Made by a program: the position numbers and the translations under genes. The notes below the pieces were generated by a model, which was not told the origin of the DNA, made no database searches, and saw only the letters and a list, made by a program, of their open reading frames with translations. A DNA stretch of 64,000 nucleotides from Fasciola hepatica (taxonomy: Eukaryota > Platyhelminthes > Trematoda > Plagiorchiida > Fasciolidae), in NCBI GenBank assembly GCA_948099385.1, contig CANUEZ040000164.1:2060501-2124500 (forward strand), read 5' to 3'. This document shows, in pieces, positions 1 through 11,400 of the stretch (positions within the stretch are counted from its first letter, which is position 1; every line of letters starts with the position of its first letter).

Positions 1-3000
1 GGGGTGCTGGCAGGCCTCGCTTTGCCACTAGCCCAAATTTTTTCATTGTTTATAAGGTTGAGACGTTGGAGATAAATGTGCTGAACTGACCCTGCAGTTT
101 GCTGATTTAGCACGATCTTCGAGTCCGTTTAGGACATTGTTTACCGGCAAGAGGAATTGAAGCAGCGTAGCAGAGTTCTATCTTTTTTCACCACGGATAC
201 GACGTACTAAATTATAGGTGCGAGATGAATAGTGATTTTTGAGGTAGAGCCCGGGCTTTGCTAATGGGATCATGAAAGCGTAGTGTCCATCATATAAATA
301 GGCCCGTACACCAAAGACCCTTATCCAAACCACAAAGTAGGAGGTGATAAGCGCCATCCTCAGATTTGATTTTTGTCCACAAGCAGGCTTCACGGGATTT
401 GCATGCCACCTGGGGTCTTAGAAGTGATGAGAAGTCGTCTCAGATTTAGTCTGTCCCGGTAAGCCGACAGATTGTCTCAGTCAAATTTCTTCAGGCGAAG
501 CCGTTGCAGAAAGGTTTCCGCTGTCAAAAAGCAAGGGGAAGCTTAACCAAGTAGGTAATACAAACCGAGGAAAGATGGCGGAATTCTGTGCATGTAATTG
601 GACTATCGGTAATGACCAACTGGAAAACAGCTTCATCTGTCCGAACACAAACCCGCATTTTGAGGTGCTCTTTTTTGAAAATGGGGAGCCGCCCGAGTCA
701 CAAAGGTTTCGGCATTCTATTTAGCTGGATTGATCCGTGTCACCTTGAGCGCTTCTGACATGCAAATGTGGAGGTAGAATTTGCCCCTCTTTTGCATTTT
801 TGTCAAACTCCACAGGTATTTCGTGGCTGCCACAAGGTCCAAAATTTACCTTGGATAATATCCATCACAAGCGTTATCTTTTAACACCATCCACAACTAT
901 CGGCCTACTTACGATCCACACTTGGACGCAGTCTCCTTTGGTACGTACCAGGCGTATGAAGGTATGGATATCGCTCCGAACAGATGACTCGTTACCGTAT
1001 ACCGTAACACCGGTCCGACCGTATCGTTCTCGTCACATCTTGGTAACCGTAAACGATTCTATCTTAACAGTGATAGTAATCATATAAGCGGTGTGTTCCT
1101 TGGAATTAGCCAAGGTGCAGACGATGGCATATGATAAAATACACAGAAGTTATCTTGACATAGAAAGTCCCAGATAAATCGCAGGGGGGGGGGCGCAGAA
1201 ACTTGGAATGAGAATAATTATTTGCACACGCGGTAGAATAGACTAGAATATCCCCCGAATGTGATCAAGGAGAGCTCTTAAAACTACCTTCAGGGGGGCA
1301 GACGTTTAGCCAATCCATAAGCGTTCGAATTTTGTATAGGAAAATAGATTTCTCCCAAATTTACTTCTTTGTTTGGCACGGCCGAACGAAGTTAAAATGA
1401 ATAAATGGACACCGGTTTCCACCTCATATCTGAATCGGCTTCAAATCGGTGAATGGGCGATAGTAAATAACCATAATGGAAAGGACTGTAATGGAAAAGG
1501 CCAGAGAAGCTGTGCATGCCAAAACGTAATAGATAAAGTATCGTCGGACGCTTCCTTGTGTCCAATATCAGAGAAGCCAGTGAAAACAGTCAGTAAAACA
1601 ATACGAAATATACAAAAGTAAATGAAATATGACGGTGATACCTCGGGACAACGGAAAGCTTCCCCAGGATAAATAAAAATGGGTCTACTTTGGGGACGGT
1701 GAAAGTAAGATGAATTGAATTTATTCTCGGGGAATTTTGACGGCGGCCAGCTGTAGGAACCGTAGTTATAATAATGATAACGGTTTAGCTCTCACAAATG
1801 GGCGAAACGCTTGCAAAAAGCTAAATTAGGGCACAAATGTCATGTGATTGTTTATCAGATTACTCATCGATCCCGTTGGAGTCTTCTTCACGGCTCACTT
1901 TTCCTGATTTCCACCCCTGAACTATCAACAGCTCCGTAAACTTATCCCCCCATCATAGGAAACTCGTTGCTCCTATCGTGATATTAAATCACTGTAGCAT
2001 TTGTTTCCACCGTTCATTTTCCCATCAAAGTCACCGACCGATATCACTCGCTGAACTACTTTCCCATAATTTTCCATCGGTCGGCGACGTGAGTGGTGGT
2101 TATCTATTCCTTCTATCAGTCTGAATGTTCGCTCATACAGTGCTGTTTCAATAACTCATCCCCATCTTGCAGAGCACCATACCTTCTCCATACTCAAACA
2201 TCCCACACATTTATCCTGCTGTTTCGCTGCTTTATCATCGTCTCGTGACACGCCCATCAACACGATCGACAAACAACATGCGCCCACATTCCCCTTACCA
2301 TGTCATTCGCCTCTACAATCGCAGTGCAACACATGCCATGTCGACTTACTACCCAGTTATTAGCTTCATGTTGATATTTCATTACCCACTTATTATATAG
2401 CAAGCAAGTCACCAAATGTTCACCCGTCTTTCCCCGGTGTTTTCTTTCAGTACCACGGTGGAAATCACTCTACCCCTCCAACAGTGTCAATGGTTCGCCC
2501 AGTAACTGATTCTGTCAGCTACCGGCCCCTAAATTCTACCATTATCTTCGTTGGTCGATTTACTTTATCCCACCGCCGCCATTCCAATCCTACCTTCTCA
2601 CATACCCTACGTGGTTTTATTCGTCCGTGACCGTCAAACGGCATACTTAACAAAAGAGTTCATTTATTGAGGTGCACTTACCTGTCTAACCTTACATCTC
2701 TCCTGCAAAGAGTAGCTTCTGCAGTCGGTTTACAACTCATTAAAAATCAACTTATCACCGTACTTTCACTTCTATGTCTATACCTCATGAAGGGGCCCAA
2801 TACAATGACAGCAACTCTCCGAAAGCTTGTCGGTATTCCTCAGTCCATTCTCCCTACCTTCAGTTAGCCACTCTCCCTCTCGTCATCGGACTTGTCGTTT
2901 TCTCCCCCAGGAATGACACCGTCAGCATTCTCTCACCAAATCTTAAAACTATATTGGTAGACTGACCCATGCCATTCTATTTCTGGTGTTTTATCTGAGA

Positions 3001-3155
3001 TATCTTTCAGATTTCTGTTAGTATATCCATCATTACCTGTTGCGAGCCAATGACTCATCCTATTCCCCGACCAAAGTCCACCCCACCAAAAAATACGAAC
3101 AGAGCTCCCTTCTACGGAGTTTTACTTTCCAACTGTTGTGGCCGTTGCACCGTTT
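1..3155. other. Unassigned DNA, no gene recognised
   Basis: No reading frame here resembles a protein I know, and the short open frames look random. There is a run of ten G at 1184-1193. From about 1860 onward the plus strand becomes clearly C/T-rich, like the other pyrimidine-rich tracts in the window, which suggests old repeat DNA. The stretch ends at the start of the Gypsy 5' LTR. Confidence 0.6.
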
Positions 3156-3399
3156 TGATGCTGCCGATAAGACAAGCGATTACAAAGACCAAAAAACCAC
3201 CGACTTTGGTGGCGCCTGTTGCTCCGCCTCTGAAAGCGGTAGCGTTCCTGCAATACACAAGTTATCCTGCTCCAGCCTTTTGAATTTGGCTTTTTTACGC
3301 GTTGCGGAGTGTTTTTGTCATCGTGCCGTGAAACGAAGACCAGGGGCTATAGGCTCTATACGGGAGCCGGTCCTGACTTAACTAAAAAGAATCCTAAAC
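3156..3399 (+). repeat. Gypsy 5' LTR (degraded)
   Basis: This aligns with 8091-8343 across its whole length. Both copies start TGA. They share a stretch around TTGCTCCGCC, then CAGGGGCTATAGG near the end, and finally AATCCTAAA at the 3' edge. The next bases at 3400 are TGGCGGG, so the edge falls where a primer-binding site would begin. The 3' dinucleotide is no longer a clear CA. Open frames across it are incidental. Confidence 0.72.
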
Positions 3400-4640
3400 T
3401 GGCGGGCTTGAACATCAAACTCTTTCCACCAAGGACCCCCGTAAGTCGTTGAATCACATTTATTTGTTAAAACATACACTTTTCTCGACATGTGAAGGGT
3501 GAATTCAGATTTCCATTATGGTACCCGTTTTACATTTGTATCATACCGATATTATGTACCGTTTCACGGTTGCTTAAGGGACCTATATATCTCCCTCCGC
3601 ATTTGATATTCCGTTGCGCTTGTGGCTAGCAAGGACCGTATGCCTGACCCGGAACCTTCTTTGTTGAAAGCCTCTCTATCCGCCCCCAGTTTTCTGTTTA
3701 TTAACCTCGGCTCTCTCTTCATATGTTAGAGATAGTGCCTGAGACACACCGAACCACAAGCAGGCGCACTAGTTACTTGTGGACTATTGGTCGCTTTCCC
3801 CATGAAGTTGCTACTGAGATACGCGACGTAATATTCGAAGGTCTTTGCTACACAGTCGTGGGATTAGCGGTTATCTCTCGTCTTTTGTCGTCATAAGCGT
3901 CGAGACTAAGGTGGCTGATCAAAAGAACAGAGATATTCAGCAAGGGGCCCTCCGCAATACTTGGTGACAAGTGACAGATGGCAAGGCAACTTTTAAAGAA
4001 GAAAGTCCCTGAATAGTTGTGGGTACAGATATTACCAACCAAAATTCAATTACTACTCGACCCTTCCAGTCATCTTAGCCTCGTAGAAGGGGCAAACCCA
4101 GCGGTCGGTAATACAGAAAGGTGTCATCTACTAATTACTATTTGATCAAACTTGATCAGCCAGCAGCCCCCAGGTCACAACTCCAACAGTAGGAACACAC
4201 TCTGAGGACATACTGATAACTGCTTCCGAGCAGGCTTTCAGGCGGCTTTCCACTCCCAGTTATTCTCACTGTAGAGACCGTAAACTCTAACACAACCCCA
4301 AAAGAAGTGAAAATCCCAGAAGCCCTTCCCCTGAGCTCTCCGTTAGTCCACCTGGGTGAGGCACCGCCGATATGAAAAACAATTTTGGGTGAAGGACAAG
4401 CTCAGCGGAGCTGGTTGCACCTTCCCGGGTGCCAAAAGAAGATTAACGCAATCGGCCGCCATGACAGAAGTTGTCTGTTGCATGTTCGAAGTTTAGTTTC
4501 CAATAAAATGCTTGTTAGTGACACCGATGCAGCTGTTAGTATCATTCTTTAGGAAACAGATGACGCAACGATTCCATCAATCCAGACTTTCGTGCTGCCA
4601 ACGGCACTCCTGTTGCTACTTACGACTCTGAGTCATTCAC
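3400..4640 (+). other. Gypsy internal region, expected gag position, no gag recognised
   Basis: By position this should hold the leader and gag of the Gypsy element. I could not find a gag core or a CCHC zinc knuckle in any frame. Either the region has decayed beyond recognition or part of it is unrelated sequence inserted later. Confidence 0.45.
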
Positions 4641-4659
4641 TCCTAACTTAGGCCTGCGC

Positions 4660-5060
4660 CGCACATCTTGCTGGATGTTTATAGTAGCAACTGTCCTCTA
4701 TTCTGTATCAGGTATCGAATTTCTTGACCATTTAGACCTTCTGGTTGATGCAAGATGCCGGAGAGTTGTCCACCGACAGGCTTTTCTTTCCTCAACAGGT
4801 TGGTATTCCTTCGTGAATCAAGATACTTTCCAGTACTTCGAACCCCAGGCCAGAAGCCGCCACGCGGAACTCCTTTCGGCTCACCCGGCAATGCTTAGGC
4901 AATTTTGACCCCCTCCCGCGGTGGCCACTAATGCCTCTGACTTGCTGTCACTAAAGCACCCTAATATTTAGCCGGCCACCTGACTTGGTACTGGATAACC
5001 TTAGCATAGGCTGAGTTTGAAAGCATGCTCGAATAAGGCGTATGGGCCCCCCGCCTAAAT
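4660..5060 (+). pseudogene. Gypsy protease C-terminus and protease-RT linker (relic)
   Basis: A plus-strand frame beginning around 4675 reads through a segment like the end of a retropepsin followed by the linker to RT. It has an IVATV...VSGIEFLDH...LLVDARCRR pattern, matching the usual (I)LGxDFLxxFxLLVDxxxxxL block of Gypsy polyproteins. Further on it reads HAELLSAHPAMLRQF, as in the segment just before the RT fingers. The catalytic DTG of the protease, which should lie upstream, is not visible. Several stops follow 4908. It acts in polyprotein processing in live elements, but not here. The assignment rests on one conserved block and on position. Confidence 0.6.
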
Positions 5061-5099
5061 CTAATGGTGAGTGGCTCCCCTGCGGCGTCTGTAGGACCC

Positions 5100-6065
5100 T
5101 CAGTCAGGCTACTCTCCGAGATTGGAACCCTTTTCCGCATGTTAAAGACGTGACAACTTCCCTATCAGTTTTGCTCTGTTTTCAGCCACCTCGACCTTGT
5201 TAGGGCCTACCATCTAATCCTCGTAGCTGAGGCTGACACCCCTAAAACCGCTGTTACCACTCCATTCGGACTATTCGAGTTTTTGCGCATACTGTTTGGG
5301 CTCAGCAATTCAGCCCAAACCTATCAAAGGTTTACGCATGGAGCAAAACGCGGTTCGAGAGGTTTCTACGTGTACCCAGACGATATTTTTGTGGCAAGTT
5401 CTTCAGAAAAAGAGCAGAAGGCCCACCGGTGCGCTCATCCTGAGCGCCTTTGCCCAAGCGCTTTTGCCAACAAGGTGTAACCACTGACCCTATCAAACGC
5501 GAATTAGGTAGGGAGCCCACCACATTCCTGGGTCACGGAATCTCAGCCTCGCGAATGCAGCCCCTGCCTGACAGGGAGGCGGCAATTGGAGACTATCCCG
5601 GGCCTCACTCTTACCGGCAGCTACTCCAATTTTCTGGCCTGGTTAACTTTCATCACCGGTTCATCCCTCGCTGCTCCGAAAAATTGAAGTCTCTTACAAA
5701 TTCTTTATGTGGAGGTGAAAAGGCGTTCATTTTTCCGGACAGGGCACAGACAGCTTTTACTTCCATCGAGGAAGCTATTGTCAACATGACACTTCCCATG
5801 CTTCCCAGTCCTTCTGCTCCCCTGGAATTAGGCACAGACGCTTTGGACCTAGCTGTTGGAGCAATGTTGCAGCAATTCGTCAACAATTCCCGGCAACCAA
5901 TAGCTTCCTCCTTCAAGAGTCTCCGGCCTGCGGATTCCCGAAGTGGCACGTTTAGAACAGAACTACCAGAAATTTATTTTGGTATCCAACACTTCCGGCA
6001 CAAACTCGAGGGCCAAAAGTTCGCAGTGTTTGCCGATCATAAGCCACTGTCGTATGCTCTTTAGT
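5100..6065 (+). pseudogene. Gypsy reverse transcriptase and RNase H (relic)
   Basis: From 5187 one frame reads HLDLVRAYH, which contains the first catalytic Asp (5193-5195), then TPFGLFEFLRILFGLSNSAQTYQRF, then VYPDDIFVASS at 5370-5400. The YxDD box survives as YPDD. A frameshift between about 5385 and 5450 moves to a second frame, which carries the RT thumb (FLGHGISA, then LLQFSGLVNFHHRFIP). This is followed by RNase H, with GTDALDLAVGAMLQQ (first acidic residue), a TFRTELPEIYFGIQHFRHKLEG block and FADHKPLSYAL near 6030-6060. The frame then ends at TAG 6062. In a live element these domains copy element RNA into cDNA in cytoplasmic particles. The core motifs are well kept but the gene is broken in at least two places. 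Confidence 0.85.
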
Positions 6066-6119
6066 CAGCTTTTGATCGATATTTGCCAATTAGACCATGT
6101 TTCGCAGTTTTGCTATGGA

Positions 6120-7322
6120 CATTTGACGCGTCTCTGAGGCACACCATCCCATAGCCAGTGCAATCTCATGCGCCCACAATATCGAAGATCCACTACCGAC
6201 GGGCATAGATCCTCATTAGTGCCACTGACCCTCCCAACTTCAGACATAACTATTACTTGCCACGTGTCACAAGGTCGACCCGGACCACTAGTTCATGCCA
6301 GTTTTTGCCGGCAAGTTTGCATCGGTCTGCACCACGTATGGCACCTTGGTGTAACTGCCTCAATGAGACTAGTTACTGAGCGTTTCGTCTGGCCTCGCGT
6401 CAAACGTGAAGTACATCTGATCGTCAGCCATAGTCTTCGTCGCCTACGCGTTAATATGCATTGGCACTCTAAATCCAAATTAGGCACATTCTCCGAGCCA
6501 GAAGCACGTTTTCATCAGGTGCGTGTGGATTTCGTGGGGCCTATCCCACCTTATAACAGCTACTTTTTACACCCTCACATGTATGGACCGTTTCATTCGC
6601 TGACCACAGGCCAAACCCATTCCCCGTCTCACCTCAGAGGAAGCTGCAAAAATGTCTCTGACCGGTTGGGCAAGTCAGTTTGGTTGCCCTGCTATCGTGA
6701 CCACTGACCGCGGTCCTCATTTTGAAGGTGCGTTCCACTAGCTATTGAAAGCACTTAGTTGCAGACATAACAAGACGACAGCTTATCATCCTCAGGCTAG
6801 TGGCAAGGTGTAGGAACTCCATCGCCAAATGAAAGCCGCCTTTCGTGCTCGAGATAACTCATTATGGAGTGAAGCCTTGCTGGCGGTTCTCTTAGGACTG
6901 CTCATCTCCGTTAAAGCCAATATGGGTGTTATGTCGGATGAACTGATTCATGTTTGCACATGACGACTTCAAGGTGAATTGGTCACTTCATTACCACCTG
7001 TGAGTTTTAGGTAAGGGGATTGCGCCAAACGTTTGTCATACCAAATGAGGGCGCTAAAGCCCATACCGCCAAAAGAACAAACTCTGATCACCCACACGCC
7101 TACCACCCTAGCTACCGCCAGCCATGCCTTTTATGAATGGAAGCGGTAAAAGCAACACTACAAACTGCCTACTTTGGCCCGCTCAGGATTGTACAGCTGA
7201 AGGAAAAAAAAGACTTTACAGACGTCGAGGTCAGGGAAGAAACCGTCATACTAAGCTGCCTCAACTCAGCCTTCGTCTGGGTTGAACCCAACCTGGACTA
7301 CCTGCTCAAAGCCCCCACGTGA
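6120..7322 (+). pseudogene. Gypsy integrase (relic; catalytic Glu replaced by a stop)
   Basis: The zinc-binding region reads HHVWHLGVTASMRLVTERFVWP at about 6330-6395. The catalytic core follows with FHQVRVDFVGPIPP (first Asp, about 6530) and VTTDRGPHFEG (second Asp, about 6710) in a shifted frame. The expected VERFHRQLKAA-type block is present at about 6808, but the codon for the catalytic Glu is TAG at 6811-6813, so the DDE triad is cut. A further frame at 7137-7322 gives YFGPLRIVQLKE...VEPNLDYLLKAP, the small C-terminal domain with a GPF-like motif. There are at least three frame changes. The family function is insertion of cDNA into host chromosomes. Confidence 0.82.
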
Positions 7323-8090
7323 TCACAACCTTCGGTTAGTCGCAGTGAGCTGGCACTAGTTAATCCCTCTAGGGACTCCCCATCACCGGTTGCCACACCG
7401 AACTCCAAGGGGGATACAGGTGCACCAGTTAACAGGGGAAGTCGATGCCACCGCTAGATGCGACGGCCAGCGAGGTTGTCTGAGGATGCGACAGTTGTAT
7501 ATACTTGAGTTTATTCCTCGGATTGCATCTGCGCATAGTTCAGTTACGCATTACCTCGGGACCACGCAGTTTATCACGACAAGAGTAGTTGCAGGCTGCA
7601 CTGCTCCTGTATGTCCCTTTCAGCTGAATATAAGTCCGCCTTCCGAGGCTCAACTTCCTTGTGTTTCTTGCGTTCCAGCTAGTCCAGTCGGACAGAACCC
7701 AATGGAATTCCGGAATCTCGCATAACACAAAAACAACGCTCATTTAACCGCCACTGGACTCGTTTGACCCCGGATGCTGGCTCGTTTACTAAGACAGTTC
7801 CAGCCACAGGCAAACGGAACCTTAGGATAGCCGGCGACGAGAGAACCCACAGCACGACCACCACTGAAACCTCTCAAGCAGATCCTAACCAGGTTAAATC
7901 TGATGCAATGGAGGTTGCAATTTTGCGATTGACGCACAGCCACAGGTGTGAGTCACAAAGAACGGCTTGCGCTGGCTTCGTTGATGTGTTCGACCGCTGC
8001 AGGAAGCAAGGAAAACATCTCTCGCCACCGAGGCCGACGTATCTACTACAGATCGAAGCCCTCATGCTTCGACCTTCTGGGGGAAGACCT
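7323..8090 (+). other. Gypsy 3' internal region with polypurine tract
   Basis: This lies between the integrase end and the 3' LTR. Two open frames of about 110 codons occur (7390-7725 and 7764-8093), but neither resembles a chromodomain, an envelope or any family I know. The tract CTGGGGGAAGACC at about 8077-8089 directly precedes the LTR start and is the likely plus-strand primer. Confidence 0.5.
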
Positions 8091-8343
8091 TGACGTTACT
8101 CACAAGAATAGCAAAGACAAAGACTAACGAGCTGCTGGCTTTGGTAGCACCAGTTGCTCCGCCTGTGTAAGCCACCTGCACGCCGTAGCTTTCCTCCAGT
8201 ACTCAAGTTACCGCGCTCCGGCCTTTTGAGTTTCGCTTTTTTTGAGCTGATGAGTGTATTTGCCATCGTGTCATGAAAAGAGGACCAGGGGCTATAGGCC
8301 CTATACCGGAGCAGATCCTAAATAACCCTGAAAAATCCTAAAT
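8091..8343 (+). repeat. Gypsy 3' LTR (degraded)
   Basis: This is the downstream partner of 3156-3399, with the same order of shared blocks and a TGA start immediately after the purine tract. One CTGATGA occurs inside it (8250-8256) but is absent from the 5' LTR (see rejected items). Confidence 0.72.
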
Positions 8344-9548
8344 GAATTAGGTGTACAAGCAGATTGTTCAACCACCTTCACTCGGCGCCAACGGAAACAA
8401 TCATCAAAACCTCAATCTGAAGTTTGTCGAGAGCTGTCTTAATTTAAGTTCGCCCAGACCTTCTGCTATCATCCTCCGTATGCATGTGTTTTAGCCCCTT
8501 GAAACCTCTGATTATGACAGCATTTTTACCACCATGCCAGATTTGGTAGCTTGCGCCGGGCTCATCAAAAGTAAGCCACCCTTATTTTGATTTCTGTTAT
8601 TATTAGTGTTCCTCGAGCAGAAGCACGCCCTACAAGTTCTCCTAAAATAGGGTAGTTATTTTGCTTTACTGGCGCTATGCTTCAACGAAAGAGTCACATT
8701 ATATGCAATGTTATTCAGATCCACACCTTCGGTCAATGACAGGGTTTCAACAAGCGGTTCCGTCTAAAGGATCGCACGACTGATCAAGGACACCAAACGT
8801 TGTGATTGATTTCGTCAACCTAAATTAGTAACACAGTGGTTCGTTGCACTTGTATCCTTCCAGCGAAGTAAGCCCACTTTCTCCACATGTGAAGGCTGCT
8901 GAGCGTAAAGGAATGAATGCTTTCCTAGTGTTGTAGACACGGTATCGGGAGTTCGATCAACAAAGGTCAAGCTAACGGTCCTCCGAAAACTTTCTGACTT
9001 AAGCACTGCCTTAATCCGACAGAGACTTGTTGAAAAATTCTCTCCCACCATGTTGGGCAGCTCAGTAAAATCTTCATTTGAAAAACTTCCCTCCTCTTAA
9101 GATTTCACATTAAAAAGGTTTCTGGTATCTTTTCCAGTGCCCCTCGGTGTTTTATTACCTATTCCGAGATGTAACCATATCGGATTGAAATCCTCACCGT
9201 TTCTAATAAATTGCACAGGCACTCGCTCCAGTGCACTCTGATAAATTTTGGAGTCTCACCAATTTATCGATTATAATAACTCAAAGCTCCAAACGGACTA
9301 CCCTCTCCAGTTTTTCAGTATGTGGTTCTACTATTATCCACTCACCTGCGGCCAGTTCCACTCCTCTGCCACACTCGTTAGTCGCATCAGTACCCACCTT
9401 TCTGCCATCCCTATTACTTCCAGAGCTGCCCTCGCCACTGTTGGTTATAAGCAATTTGGAGCAAACAAGTTCATTATTTAGATTGAACCCGCGCCAAAAT
9501 CTGGGTCAGAAGGAACACCGTCGGCTAAGTCATGGCTTTACTGCTACA
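8344..9548. other. Unassigned DNA
   Basis: No coding or repeat signature is recognised. An open minus frame (8815-9051) and overlapping plus frames (9231-9551) have no visible domain. The C/T-rich part after 9230 ends at the tail repeat. Confidence 0.5.
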
Positions 9549-9600
9549 TAATAATATTATTAATATTAGTTTATTTCGGATGACCCTAAAACATAATGCA
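9549..9600 (-). repeat. Dispersed retroelement 3' tail with ATT-type repeat (copy 1)
   Basis: On the minus strand this reads as a degenerate TTTAGGG...ATCCGAAATAAACTA block followed by AT/ATT-rich simple repeat. It matches the tails at 54225, 54964 and 63178. The TTCGGG/CCGAA arms seen in other copies are weaker here (TTAGGG), so this copy has decayed. Confidence 0.55.
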
Positions 9601-10539
9601 GTGCTAGATTAACGGTTACGGCTGAAAGCAAAACTGGAGTTTCAGGAGAACTTTACAAGTACTTGCACTTGATAGAACTTGGCTAAAAACAGTTAAGTCA
9701 AGCTTCGCGGTGGCACCCCGCAAGTTTACACCCAAGGTCAGTTGGCCCAACCGGCCGAATCCAGATGCGGCGGACTGAGAGAAGTAAAGATGCACATCAG
9801 CTCCGCGGAAGGTAGACTGTCCTGCAGGGGGGCCAAGCTGGACTTACAAATAATTGATTACGGTGAAGAAAAAAAACTCATGAAAGAGACGTAATCAGGC
9901 ATCAGAGCTTTGCAATGTATGCTAGCGGTTTTTATGTAAAATAAAACAACGGTAGGGGATTACTGCGGATACACAACAAGAAAAATCAGGCGAGGATTAC
10001 GATTGCAGAGTTTGGTGACCGAGTATCGGTTGAACCATTTATATAACAAATCCTTTTAGCAAAACCTCCGCGAAGCCGCTCGAAAACCAATCGGTTTTCA
10101 TCCGGTCTGTTTGGTGGCCATTTTGCACGGATGAACACTGAATCCATACGCGGGAAATCGATGACCAGATCAAAGTGCAATGCTCGGTTGGCGACGTATT
10201 TATATGAGGGGATGTATTTCATCGGAACGTCCTGAAAACCTCAAAGAGGATCGCTCTATTTCATTCCCTTCGAAATAAGTAAAATAAAGTCAGTTATGGG
10301 AAAATCATAAATTAAGAGATAGAAATGAACATCATCATACATAATTTGGAACTCAATGAGGAAATTACCAAGGCATATCACGTATTTCAAACGATTAGCG
10401 TGAATCAATCGGAAACCGTTCGAAAGCCGTCCGGGGAATTGGTCTGGAACCACTCAAAAATTGCTCAAAAGCGGATCGGCGTAATAGAAGAAACCTATTA
10501 AAAACCGGTCGAAACCTGATTGGTTTTGGATCATTTCAG
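9601..10539. other. Unassigned A/G-rich DNA with short internal echoes
   Basis: No gene is recognised. Around 10085-10110, 10395-10440 and 10500-10530 there are related snatches such as AACCGGTCGAAACC and CCAATCGGTTTT. These may be local imperfect repeats, possibly an extension of module X. Confidence 0.35.
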
Positions 10540-11009
10540 GACATCAAAAGGGAGATGCGCTCCGGTTGGTGTCTGGAAACATAAAAATGGAGGGACGCAG
10601 TCTGGTATGCTCTCAGCTTGGGATCAATTATCAGCCTTGAGAAGAAAAGTCTAGTAATTAAGACGCAGACTACTTTGAGAAGAATGAGGACAATGAGCTG
10701 TTGGGAGCGAATGGGAATACGGAAATATTGACGAAAACTAGGGATAAGGATGAAGATTTGGAGATGACTGGTGGTCACCGGAATTGGATTTGAAGTTGGA
10801 ATGCCAGGGCAAAAAGAAGGGGAATATGGTCAGTTTGGACCAAGTAAAGCCAACCAGGAATTATGGAGGTAGATAAGAGACGCCAGAAAAAGTGAATTAG
10901 GGACATTCCAACACGAAAAGTGTCAGTGATGTAAATCATTCTAGAGGATACCAATGTGCTGGCGACGGAGAAGGCATACTAGGCAGACGATGCCGGCGAC
11001 GCAAAAAAG
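10540..11009 (-). repeat. Dispersed repeat module X (copy 1)
   Basis: Read on the minus strand, this aligns over several hundred bases with 49555-50160 on the plus strand. Shared landmarks include CCAGCA...GGTATCCTC-type text, AGAATGATTTACA, a CCCCTTCTTT block, AAATCCAATTCCGG and CAGACTGCGTC. No shared reading frame is apparent, so it is probably non-coding. It is C/T-rich on its own strand, which makes the plus strand A/G-rich here. Confidence 0.65.
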
Positions 11010-11400
11010 TTACCCAGTGTGAAGAAAAAATATTGAAAATCCTTCCAAATGTTCTACCTGCCTTATGAAGTTGACCATAGTTGAAGTTACTTTGAAAAAC
11101 ACCTCCACTCACCGCACTTTTGCACTTTTGTTTATCCATGTGAGACGTTTGAATTTGGCCTTGAACCGTTTCTCACTGTCGTGCTTGAGCCACGGGGCTT
11201 CGAACTTTAGGGGTTTACTGTGGAGTCTATTTGGCCGCATACTTGAGGTTTGCATATATTTGCACCTGTTGTAAATTTCAATTTGGTACCGTAAAAACTA
11301 CGAATCCGTCATGTTCTTGTTTTCGGATTCGTTTGAATTGGCTACGCTTTGCTCGATTTGCAAGAATTGACTCACACCAGCGTCATGTTTTCTTTGAACT
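11010..11400 (-). repeat. Dispersed repeat module Y (copy 1), directly downstream of LINE B
   Basis: Read on the minus strand, this aligns with 50165-50520 on the plus strand. Shared blocks include GCAAATCGAGCA, GATTCGTAGTTT, GCTCAAGCACGAC, AGAAACGGTTCAAG, TCTCACATGGATAA and CATAAGGCA. It abuts the end of LINE B, so it could be that LINE's 3' untranslated region. However, LINE A has module X in between, which argues that Y may be a separate unit. Confidence 0.65.

Larger units (their letters stand above)
3156..8343 (+). mobile_element. Degenerate Ty3/Gypsy LTR retrotransposon (full-length provirus relic, about 5.2 kb)
   Basis: Two direct repeats of about 245-250 bp, both starting TGA, bracket a pol region on the same strand. 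The order is protease end, reverse transcriptase, RNase H, integrase, which is the Ty3/Gypsy order (BEL/Pao shares this order, but the motifs here are Gypsy-type). A TGG lies directly after the 5' LTR, where a tRNA primer-binding site belongs. A G/A-rich tract ending at 8090 sits directly before the 3' LTR, as expected of a polypurine tract. The LTRs have diverged to very roughly 70 percent by eye and pol has many stops and frameshifts, so the insertion is old and inactive. The size resembles CsRn1-type Gypsy elements of flatworms, but that placement is only a guess. Confidence 0.8.

Noticed and set aside
1184..1193. G10 run, and the C run near 24429, as functional structures
   Set aside because: Single homopolymers without partner G-tracts; they may also be sequencing-length errors.
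3400..3415. TGGCGGGCTTGAAC as a specific tRNA primer-binding site for the Gypsy element
   Set aside because: TGG is in the right place, but the rest cannot be matched to a specific tRNA 3' end with confidence, and the LTR edge is decayed.
8245..8290. Possible hammerhead ribozyme: CTGATGA at 8250-8256 followed by GAAA at about 8276 inside the Gypsy 3' LTR
   Set aside because: The stretch between the two boxes does not form a convincing stem II, and the matching position in the 5' LTR lacks CTGATGA. It looks like chance.
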